DNA of 64,000 nt from an uncultured Collinsella sp. GTDB taxonomy: Bacteria; Actinomycetota; Coriobacteriia; Coriobacteriales; Coriobacteriaceae. The position numbers and the translations under genes are program-made. The notes under the pieces are model-generated. The model worked only from the letters and a program-made list of their open reading frames with translations. It did not search any database and was not told the origin of the DNA. Each line of letters begins with the position of its first letter. Position 1 is the first letter of the stretch. The stretch is from the NCBI GenBank assembly GCA_902492935.1, contig CABUNJ010000007.1:34352-98351 (forward strand), in the 5' to 3' direction. Of the stretch, positions 42,690 through 49,853 are shown piece by piece.

Positions 42690-43226
42690 ATGGAAGCCAA
42701 CGGAATCGTACTGTCGCCCGACCCTCGTCTGCGCCAGGAGTGCGCCGTCATCGAGGAGATCACCCCGGCGATTGAGGCACTTGCCGAGAAGATGAAGAAG
42801 ATGATGTTCGAGAACGGCGGCTGCGGCCTGGCGGCCCCGCAGATCGGCGAGCTCATCCAGCTCGTCACCATCGACTGCGACTACAGCGACAAGAACGACT
42901 ACGACCCGTATGTGCTTATCAATCCCGTCATTGTTGAGCAGAGTGACCATCTGGTGCCCTTTAGCGAGGGCTGCCTGTCTATCCCCGGCATTAGCTGCGA
43001 GATCGAGCGTCCCGACCATGTCGTCGTCGAGGCGTACGACCTGGACGCCAACCTGATTCGCTATGAGGCCTCGGGCGACCTGTTCTGCGTGTGTTTGCAG
43101 CACGAGATCGATCACCTGCATGGCAACACCATGTTCGAGCGACTTAAGCCCATGCAGAGGCTCAAGGCCGTCAAGGAATACCAGGACGCCCTGGCCCGCG
43201 GCGCTCGACCGGGCGAGACGGAGTAG
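42690..43226 (+). CDS. def: Peptide deformylase
   Basis: A 178-residue metalloenzyme removing formyl from nascent proteins. The three motifs are GCGLAAPQIG, EGCLSIPG and QHEIDHLHG. ATG 42690 is chosen because AAAGG is 6-10 bases upstream; the ATG at 42684 is too close. It is followed, after a long palindrome, by fmt, its functional partner. Confidence 0.96.
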   Translation: MEANGIVLSPDPRLRQECAVIEEITPAIEALAEKMKKMMFENGGCGLAAPQIGELIQLVTIDCDYSDKNDYDPYVLINPVIVEQSDHLVPFSEGCLSIPGISCEIERPDHVVVEAYDLDANLIRYEASGDLFCVCLQHEIDHLHGNTMFERLKPMQRLKAVKEYQDALARGARPGETE

Positions 43227-43234
43227 GTCTCACC

Positions 43235-43336
43235 GTCCCCGGTGCTGAGCGCCCACATATCATCCCGTGCTCAAACATTCTCGCTTTGCTGCGAAACTGC
43301 GCGCGGGACGATATGTGGGCGCTCAGCACCGGGGAC
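43235..43336. repeat. Long intergenic palindrome D
   Basis: Perfect 27-bp arms (43235-43261 and 43310-43336, starting GTCCCCGGTGCTGAGCGCC) extend, after one mismatch, through TCCCG/CGGGA, enclosing a ~36-bp centre. It occupies a third of the 327-bp gap between def and fmt. The rest of the gap is T-rich and holds the fmt ribosome site. Confidence 0.9.
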
Positions 43337-43553
43337 TGCGTTGTTCTGGCTCGGTTCGCCCGTGTGCCGTTGGGCCAGGGATGGGCGTCTTCGCTGATAA
43401 TACCTTTGTTGAGAGAGCTGCTTTTATTGCGGCTCTTTCTTTGGTTTTGGGTATATTTGTTCTTGTTGAATTGTTCTTGCGGATGGGCCGGGTACTTGGC
43501 TTTCGGCTGTTCTTTGTAGCCGTCTCGGCTTTGGTTGAGAGGAGACGATCTTT

Positions 43554-44474
43554 ATGCGTATTGTGTTTATGGGTACGCCCGATTTTGCTGTGCCTTCTTT
43601 GACTTCGCTTGTTGAGGCTGGGAATGAGATTGCGCTGGTTGTTACTCGTCCCGATGCTGTTCGTGGGCGTGGTAAGAAGCTTGAGCCGTCTCCTGTTAAG
43701 GCCAAGGCGCTTGAGCTGGGGTTGCCGGTTGTTGAGGCCAATCGTATGACGGCCGAGGTTGTTGAGGCTCTCCAAGCTGCGCAAGCCGAAATTTTCTGTG
43801 TGGCTGCTTATGGTTGCATTTTGCCCGATGACGTGCTTCATATGGCGCCTCTCGGTATCGTGAATGTTCATGCGTCCTTGCTGCCTCGTTGGCGTGGGGC
43901 TGCTCCTATTCAGCGTGCCATTCTTGCTGGTGATGAGGTTGCTGGTGTTTCCATTATGTGCATTGGGCATGGCGTGGATACTGGTGCTTATTGCGCCCAG
44001 GCGTCTACGTCGGTTGCAGGCAAGCATGCCGAGGCACTGACTACGGAGCTTGGCGAGCTGGGCGGTAAACTGCTTGCCGATACGCTTCCTTCGCTTGCTG
44101 ACGGCACCGCTGTTTGGACTGAGCAGGATGACTCGCTCGTTACCCATGCTGCCAAGATCTCTAAGCAGGAGATGCGTCTGGATCCCCAAATGGCGGCGCT
44201 TGATTGCGTGCGTCATGTACTGGCCTCGTCCAATACCGCGCCTGCTCGTTGCGTGATTGCCGGCAAGACCGTGCGTGTGCTCGATGCTGCGCTGGCCGAT
44301 GTTTCGCTTGGCGAGGGTCAGGTTCTCGTTAAGAACAAGCGTGTTTACCTTGGTCTTTCCGATGGCACGGTTGAGCTGCTCGAGGTTAAGCCCGATGGTA
44401 AGCGTGCCATGGCTGCTTCTGCTTGGGCTGCTGGCCTGCAGGGCGTTGATCTTTCGTGGGGTGTTTTATCATGA
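43554..44474 (+). CDS. fmt: Methionyl-tRNA formyltransferase
   Basis: A 306-residue enzyme formylating Met-tRNAfMet with 10-formyl-THF. MRIVFMGTPDFAVPSL, NVHASLLPRWRGAAPIQRAI and GVSIMCIGHGVDTGAY are the expected blocks. Codon use is strikingly T-ending (GTT, GCT, CGT) compared with def and priA, which may reflect high expression or a different history. GAGAGGAG precedes the ATG. Confidence 0.95.
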   Translation: MRIVFMGTPDFAVPSLTSLVEAGNEIALVVTRPDAVRGRGKKLEPSPVKAKALELGLPVVEANRMTAEVVEALQAAQAEIFCVAAYGCILPDDVLHMAPLGIVNVHASLLPRWRGAAPIQRAILAGDEVAGVSIMCIGHGVDTGAYCAQASTSVAGKHAEALTTELGELGGKLLADTLPSLADGTAVWTEQDDSLVTHAAKISKQEMRLDPQMAALDCVRHVLASSNTAPARCVIAGKTVRVLDAALADVSLGEGQVLVKNKRVYLGLSDGTVELLEVKPDGKRAMAASAWAAGLQGVDLSWGVLS

Positions 44475-45871
44475 GCAGGCTGTCTCCCGCGCGTAAGCTT
44501 GCGCTCGATGTGCTGATGGAGGCCGATCGCCGCGGCATGTATGCGCGCGACGTGCTGTCCTCTCGCGCATCGGCCAAGGCTATTGACCAGCGCGATTCCG
44601 CTTTTGCCGCCCGCTTGGCGCTGGGTGTTGCCGCAACACAGGGTATTTTGGACGAGCTGCTCGATCAGTTTCTTGATAAGCCTAAAAAGGTTGCGCCGCG
44701 TGTCCGCATGGCGCTTCGTATCTCGGCCTTCGAGATGCTCTATCTGCATACGCCTGGCCGCGTTGCGGTGTGTCAGGGCGTTGAGCTGGTGCGCAGCGGA
44801 GCTAAGTCTGCCGCCGGTTTGGCCAATGCCGTGCTGCATAAGGTCGCGGACAATGTTGAGGACTTTGCCACTGCGTCCGATGTAGATGAGTCTGAGCGAC
44901 GCTTGGTTCGTCTGTCGCGCCTGATGGGTCTACCGCGTTGGCTGTGCGCTCGCATTATGGCGTCGTTTGACACGCCCGAGGGTGCGCTTAACTTTGCAGG
45001 CAATCTGGCCCCCGCGCCGCTGGCCCTGCATGAGAACGCCTTTGCGACCAAGCCCGATCCGTATATCTCGCAGCTCGTCGCGCCTGTCTTCCCGGGCTGT
45101 CATGCCCCGGTTGATGCCCAGGTTACCGTTGCTTCGGGTGTGTTTGAGCGTGCTGCCGCGGTGGCATCTGATCTCAACGCCCAGCTCATCGCTACAGCTG
45201 CCACTCGCCCCGGAAGCTGCCTTGAGATTGGTGCCGGTCGCGGTACCAAGACCTATGTGATGATGTGCCAGGCCAAGCGTGCGGGTTATCAGCGTCAGCA
45301 TACGGCGCTCGATCTACATGATCGCAAGTGCGATCTGAATCTCGCTCGCCTGCATAAGGCCGGTATTCAGGGCGTTCGCACGGTTTCAGGTGATGCCTGC
45401 GAGCTAGATGAGGTGCTCACATCGTTTGACGCCATGCGCGGCGAACAGGTCAAGTTCGACACGGTCTTTATCGATGCGCCGTGCTCTGGCACCGGAACTA
45501 TGCGTCGTCATCCCGAGATTCCGTGGAGACTGACCGAAAAGGATGTGACGGTTGAGCTGCCCAAACTGCAGCTGACGATGCTCAAAGAGGCTGCTGCGCG
45601 CGTGGCTGCTGGCGGTGAGCTCATCTATGCGACGTGTTCGGTGTTTAATGAAGAGAACACGCAGGTCGTGGATGCTTTCCTCGCTTCTCCCGAGGGTGTC
45701 GGCTTTAGCGTGGCACCGCTCTCCGAGGCACAGATTCTGCAGCTCCCCGAGTTCGATCAGGCCAAGAAGCTCGTATCCGTACGCCAGAACGATCGGGGCC
45801 TCTTCCAAAGCGTGCCGGTAAACGCAGACTCCTACGACGGCCACTTCTGCGCCAGGCTGGTCCGCAAGTAA
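44471..45871 (+). CDS. rsmB: 16S rRNA m5C967 methyltransferase (RsmB)
   Basis: A 466-residue enzyme with an N-terminal NusB-like RNA-binding domain (RKLALDVLMEADRRGMYARD, RISAFEMLYLH) and a C-terminal methylase. DAPCSGTGTMRRHPEIPW and LIYATCSVFNEEN hold the two catalytic Cys residues; CLEIGAGRGTKT is the SAM site. ATG overlaps the fmt stop (ATGA), a usual fmt-rsmB pairing. Confidence 0.93.
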   Translation: MSRLSPARKLALDVLMEADRRGMYARDVLSSRASAKAIDQRDSAFAARLALGVAATQGILDELLDQFLDKPKKVAPRVRMALRISAFEMLYLHTPGRVAVCQGVELVRSGAKSAAGLANAVLHKVADNVEDFATASDVDESERRLVRLSRLMGLPRWLCARIMASFDTPEGALNFAGNLAPAPLALHENAFATKPDPYISQLVAPVFPGCHAPVDAQVTVASGVFERAAAVASDLNAQLIATAATRPGSCLEIGAGRGTKTYVMMCQAKRAGYQRQHTALDLHDRKCDLNLARLHKAGIQGVRTVSGDACELDEVLTSFDAMRGEQVKFDTVFIDAPCSGTGTMRRHPEIPWRLTEKDVTVELPKLQLTMLKEAAARVAAGGELIYATCSVFNEENTQVVDAFLASPEGVGFSVAPLSEAQILQLPEFDQAKKLVSVRQNDRGLFQSVPVNADSYDGHFCARLVRK

Positions 45872-45876
45872 CAATT

Positions 45877-45944
45877 AAGTTGCGGTGAAATAGGGATTGA
45901 ATAGCGGCTTCCACCCGCCAAACAGTCCTTATTTCACCGCAACT
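45877..45944. repeat. Palindromic repeat family A, copy 4
   Basis: A 68-bp inverted repeat: left arm AAGTTGCGGTGAAATAGGGA (from 45877 or 45878), right arm TCCTTATTTCACCGCAACT, centre with GCGG-N7-CCGC. It lies between the convergent rsmB and zinc-ribbon genes. Confidence 0.9.
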
Positions 45945-45969
45945 CATAGTGATGCCTGGGTAGCCAAAG

Positions 45970-46007
45970 AAACAGCCCCGCGATCGGTGTCGGTCGCGGG
46001 GCTGTTT
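45970..46007. terminator. Bidirectional terminator between rsmB and the zinc-ribbon gene
   Basis: AAACAGCCCCGCGA (45970-45983) pairs with TCGCGGGGCTGTTT (45994-46007). T-rich sequence follows on both strands. Confidence 0.85.
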
Positions 46008-46012
46008 GGTTC

Positions 46013-46249
46013 CTAGTGGTTATGCGGGCAGTTGGCGCAGCAGCCGCTGGTGGCGTTGGTGCTGGAGCCGCCGCTTCGCTGGTCGGTGTTGTAGAAACCG
46101 CTGCCCTCAAATTTAATGCCGCTGGCCGAGAACGTCTTGGCCGCCGGGGCACCGCAGCTGGGGCACACGACCTCGGGAGTCTCGGACATGGGATGCTCAA
46201 CCTCAAACACGTTGCCGCAGCTCGAGCACTTGTAATCATAGCGTGCCAT
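46013..46249 (-). CDS. FmdB-type zinc-ribbon protein
   Basis: A 78-residue protein starting MARYDYKCSSCGNVFEVEHP with a second CPSCG pair, the FmdB/CxxC zinc-ribbon pattern; the tail ends GCCANCPHNH with extra Cys and His. FmdB-like proteins are often called regulators but their role is poorly known. Confidence 0.85.
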   Translation of the reverse strand: MARYDYKCSSCGNVFEVEHPMSETPEVVCPSCGAPAAKTFSASGIKFEGSGFYNTDQRSGGSSTNATSGCCANCPHNH

Positions 46250-46264
46250 AATACTTCCTTTTCA

Positions 46265-46293
46265 GCACAAAGCGGGCAGATTACTCTGCCCGC
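46265..46293 (-). terminator. Terminator after the GH13-GH77 gene
   Basis: GCGGGCAGA (46272-46280) pairs with TCTGCCCGC (46285-46293); on the minus strand TTTGT follows. Confidence 0.65.
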
Positions 46294-46337
46294 AAAAATT
46301 CAAACGTCTGTAACTGTACCCTATATTGGGCGTTTTA

Positions 46338-49300
46338 TCACGCCTCGCCCCAGAATCTATGGGTGTTGCGCAGGAGCTGCGCAGTTTTGCCCTCGGCGGC
46401 CGCAACGTCGGCCTCGTGAGCCTGCCAGGTCCAGTTGCCCGTGGCCACGCCCGGTACGTTCATGCGCGAGTCGTCGCCAAGCCCCAGGATATCCTGCAGC
46501 GGCATCATCACCAGGGGAGCGTCGCTTGCCAGCGCGTCGCCCATCAGCTTGGCCGCCACCTCAACACCGCTCGGTTCATCGCCTCCCGCAAAGGAATGTG
46601 TGCACCAACCGGCCAGCGTCGACGTATCGTGCGTCGAGGTGTACAGAATCTTGCCAGGCGTGGGATGCACACCGCAACGAACGTCGTAGTCGCTAAACTC
46701 CAACACGTCCATGCCGGGGAAGCCGCAGGTCGAAGCCATGGCGCGAACGCCGGGCGTCAAATAGCCCAGGTCCTCGGCGATAAAGTTGAGCGGACCCAGC
46801 TCGTCATAAGCGGTCTGGAACAGGTCCTTGCCCGGTCCCGCCAACCAGCGACCTTCGGCGCAAGCCTTGCCTGCGGGGATACTGAAGTAGCTGTGGAAGC
46901 CCAAGAAGTGATCCAGGCGCACGCGGTCGTAGAGCGAAAACGCACGACGCAGGCGATCCATCCACCAGCTATAGCCGTTCTGCTTCATGTGGTCCCAGCG
47001 GAACGTCGGGTTGCCCCACACCTGGCCCTCGGGTGCAAAGTTGTCGGGCGGCGCGCCGGAAATCTCAATCGCCTTGCCGGTATCGGACAGCCAGAAGTTC
47101 TCGGGTTCGCTCCACGCGTCTGCCGAATCGTCGGACACGTACATAGGAATATCGCCGATAACCTCGATGCCCTTCTTGTGCGCATAGTTCATGAGCTCGC
47201 ACCAAGCCAAGTCAAAGCGGTACTGCATGTACGCCTGAAGCTCGGCCTCGTTGTGGAAGCGCTTGTCGTCGATCAGATGCTCGTTGTAGCGCGCGACATC
47301 TGCCGGCCAATCGTGGCGTGACTCGCCCTCAAAGAACTTCTTAACGGCCATGTAGACGCAGTACTTCTCGAGCCAATCAGCATTGCGATGTTTAAACGCG
47401 GTGTACAGCGGATCGGCATCCTCGCCTCCGCGGGCCTTCCAGGTCTCAAAGTCGGCGGCCAGCTCCTCGTGGCTTTCGGGTAGCAGGTCGATATTGCCTG
47501 CAAAAGCCGAAGGACCAGCGTAAGGGGAGCGGAAGAAGTCAGTGGGATTGACGGGCAAAACCTGCCAGTAGCGCATGCCCATGGCAGCCAGATGGTCGAT
47601 AAAGCGACGCGTGGGCGCGCCGATCGTACCGGGCTTGCCGTCGTCGGTCGGCACCGATGTGATATGGCACACAACACCCGCACCGTAATCGAGCGGCTCC
47701 TGCAGGCGCTGCTCGGCATGGTGATAGATGATCGACGAACCCAGCGGGTAAAGATCGAGCGTGACCGTACCGTTGTGGATCTCGCACTCGTGACCGCTAA
47801 TCACATCGCTTGCACATTCGTCGAGCGCCGGAATCGTCACGTGGTGCGAATTGCGAAGGCTGCGGTTGATGATAACCGTCGCGGACTCGCCATCCTTACC
47901 CGTGCGATTGTATGCCAGCACCTCATCATTGAGTGCGAAGGCCTTGATCTCGCCGTCAACCATAAACGGCAGCGCGCGGCGCATAGCAGATGCGTTCTTG
48001 ACGATCGCAAGCGTATCGAAGTCGTGGAGCTGGTCCTTGGTCGGCATGGTGCGGCGATTGCCCGGATCGGTGAGACCCTCCAAGCCGTACTCGTCACCGT
48101 AATAGATTGAGGGAACGCCCGGGAACGTCATCTGCATGAGCGTCGCGAGCCAAAAACGGCTCTTAGCCAGGCCCATCGCGTTCTCGTCCAGACGCCATTT
48201 GCTGCGTTCGCACTCAGGCAGCTGCGACTCGTCGGGGCCTCCGCCGAGCACCGAGATAATGCGCGGACGGTCGTGACTCGAAAGCAGATTAAGCGCGCAA
48301 GATAGGGCCTCACGCGGATAGTTCTCGCGTAGAGTCTCGATATCCTCGGCAGCTTGGTAGGCGTTTTTGTAGCCCATCAAAAAGCCGATGACCATGTCGC
48401 GGAAGGGGTAATCCATGGCCGAGTCGAGCTCGGAGCCTTGCAGATAGCGACGCAGATGGCCGTAGCTGATCTTGTTGGAGGCGTCTTCCCATACCTCGCC
48501 GAGCAGCAGCGCGTCGGGCTTCTCGGCGAGCACGGCCTTTTTGATCTCGGCCAGGAAGTCATCGGAAAGCTCGTCGGCCACATCCAGACGCCAGCCGTGA
48601 GCGCCGGCGCGCAGCCATTTTCGAATGACGCCGTCCTTGCCCAGGAGCCGCTCGCGTACCAGTTCGGAGCTCTCATTGATGGCGGGCATATTGCCCACGC
48701 CCCACCAACAGTCGTACGAGCCGTCCTCGTGGAAATAAAACGCATCGCGCCACGGCGAATCCTCGCTCTGCCACGCGCCGACACCGGGATAGTTGCCGTA
48801 GCGGTTGAAGTAGATCGAATCGTCGCCCGTGTGGTTGAACACACCGTCCAGAATGATGGAAATGCCCAGCTTCTCGGCTGCCTCGCACAGCTCAGTAAAG
48901 TCCTGCTCGGTGCCCAGAATCGGATCGATCTTGGTGTAATCAGCGGTGTCGTAGCGGTGGTTGCTCGCGGCTTCAAAAATGGGGTTGAGGTAGATGGCTG
49001 TAAAGCCCAGCTCGGCGATGCGAGGCAGGTCATTCTGGATACCCTTGAGCGAGCCGCCGTAGAAGTCCCAGGTCTTGATGGAGCCGTCCTCGGCGCGCTC
49101 GTACACAGGCGGCTCGTTCCAGTCCTCGACCATGCGGCGCTGAATGCCCTTACGCGGTTTTTCGACCTCGGCCAGCGTGCGCTCGCGCCAATGCTCGTCG
49201 CGGGCATAGCGATCGGGGAAGATCTGGTACACCATGCCGCGCTCGTACCAAGTGGGGCGGTTCTCGCGGTGCTTGTAGACGGTAATCTGGAAGGAAGGCA

Positions 49301-49634
49301 CCTCGGCGTAGTTGTAGGTTACGCCCTCGCCGCCGGTGCGGCCTTGCGGCGCGCCCAGGCGGACCTCTGGCTGACCTTCGATATTGCATATAAAGCTGTA
49401 CCAGATAAGACAGGGTTCGGTGCATTTGAGCTCGCCGGTAAAAATGCCATCGCCCTCGTGCTCCATCGGGATCAAGGTCTCGCCGACTTCATCGACCCAG
49501 GTGCGCAGCGTAAGCGTTGCCTGATTGGGATCGGCATCCTCCAGAATCACGGAGAGTGCAACGGTAGTTCCTGTGGTCACAGCGCCAAACGGAGTGCGAA
49601 ACTGCGGTAGGCGGCTGTTGTGTATCAATCTCAT
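46338..49634 (-). CDS. Fusion of GH13 alpha-glucan hydrolase and GH77 4-alpha-glucanotransferase
   Basis: A 1098-residue enzyme. Residues 1-~125 form an N-terminal beta domain of neopullulanase type. The GH13 barrel (~130-560) has LDGVFNHTGDD, GWRLDVADE (nucleophile D351), LLLGEVWED (acid E380) and LSSHDRPR. From ~648 the GH77/MalQ domain starts (LDYGAGVVCHITSVP, SPYAGPSAFAGN) with VRLDHFLGFH, NFIAEDLGYL and YTSTHDTSTL active-site blocks. Together they would hydrolyse and rearrange maltodextrins from glycogen. It lies downstream of glgA on the same strand but has its own promoter region. Start taken at the ATG with weak upstream ribosome site. Confidence 0.93.
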   Translation of the reverse strand: MRLIHNSRLPQFRTPFGAVTTGTTVALSVILEDADPNQATLTLRTWVDEVGETLIPMEHEGDGIFTGELKCTEPCLIWYSFICNIEGQPEVRLGAPQGRTGGEGVTYNYAEVPSFQITVYKHRENRPTWYERGMVYQIFPDRYARDEHWRERTLAEVEKPRKGIQRRMVEDWNEPPVYERAEDGSIKTWDFYGGSLKGIQNDLPRIAELGFTAIYLNPIFEAASNHRYDTADYTKIDPILGTEQDFTELCEAAEKLGISIILDGVFNHTGDDSIYFNRYGNYPGVGAWQSEDSPWRDAFYFHEDGSYDCWWGVGNMPAINESSELVRERLLGKDGVIRKWLRAGAHGWRLDVADELSDDFLAEIKKAVLAEKPDALLLGEVWEDASNKISYGHLRRYLQGSELDSAMDYPFRDMVIGFLMGYKNAYQAAEDIETLRENYPREALSCALNLLSSHDRPRIISVLGGGPDESQLPECERSKWRLDENAMGLAKSRFWLATLMQMTFPGVPSIYYGDEYGLEGLTDPGNRRTMPTKDQLHDFDTLAIVKNASAMRRALPFMVDGEIKAFALNDEVLAYNRTGKDGESATVIINRSLRNSHHVTIPALDECASDVISGHECEIHNGTVTLDLYPLGSSIIYHHAEQRLQEPLDYGAGVVCHITSVPTDDGKPGTIGAPTRRFIDHLAAMGMRYWQVLPVNPTDFFRSPYAGPSAFAGNIDLLPESHEELAADFETWKARGGEDADPLYTAFKHRNADWLEKYCVYMAVKKFFEGESRHDWPADVARYNEHLIDDKRFHNEAELQAYMQYRFDLAWCELMNYAHKKGIEVIGDIPMYVSDDSADAWSEPENFWLSDTGKAIEISGAPPDNFAPEGQVWGNPTFRWDHMKQNGYSWWMDRLRRAFSLYDRVRLDHFLGFHSYFSIPAGKACAEGRWLAGPGKDLFQTAYDELGPLNFIAEDLGYLTPGVRAMASTCGFPGMDVLEFSDYDVRCGVHPTPGKILYTSTHDTSTLAGWCTHSFAGGDEPSGVEVAAKLMGDALASDAPLVMMPLQDILGLGDDSRMNVPGVATGNWTWQAHEADVAAAEGKTAQLLRNTHRFWGEA

Positions 49635-49730
49635 AGTACGGTCCAGTTCAATAGAATCACGGCCTGCGGGCCATGGGCTTTACGCACTGAATATAAGTAT
49701 ATCTGTTGTACACAGGGTGTATAAACAACA

Positions 49731-49778
49731 TCCGTTTACCATCGGCGAACGGTTGTCCTAGAAAATCGTTTTACCAAC
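49731..49778 (-). promoter_or_regulatory. Candidate operator sites before the GH13-GH77 gene
   Basis: On the minus strand GTTGGTAAAACGATTTTC (49778-49761) and TGGTAAACGGATG (49743-49731) lie 100-145 bp upstream of the start. Very similar sequence, GGGTAAAACGTTTTT, occurs in the glgB upstream region, suggesting one carbohydrate regulator (LacI-like) for both units. Confidence 0.45.
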
Positions 49779-49787
49779 TATCTACAG

Positions 49788-49815
49788 AGAAGGGGCGCCC
49801 GGTTGGAGCGCCCCT
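49788..49815 (-). terminator. Probable terminator after glgA
   Basis: AGGGGCGC (49791-49798) pairs with GCGCCCCT (49808-49815); the minus-strand tail TTCTCT is only moderately T-rich. Confidence 0.6.
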
Positions 49816-49853
49816 TGTTTGGGGTTTTGATTAGGTTTTAGACCGTCTGTGGG

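Noticed and set aside
44471..44900. NusB-like start of rsmB as a separate nusB gene
   Set aside because: The frame continues unbroken into the methylase domain, the normal RsmB architecture.
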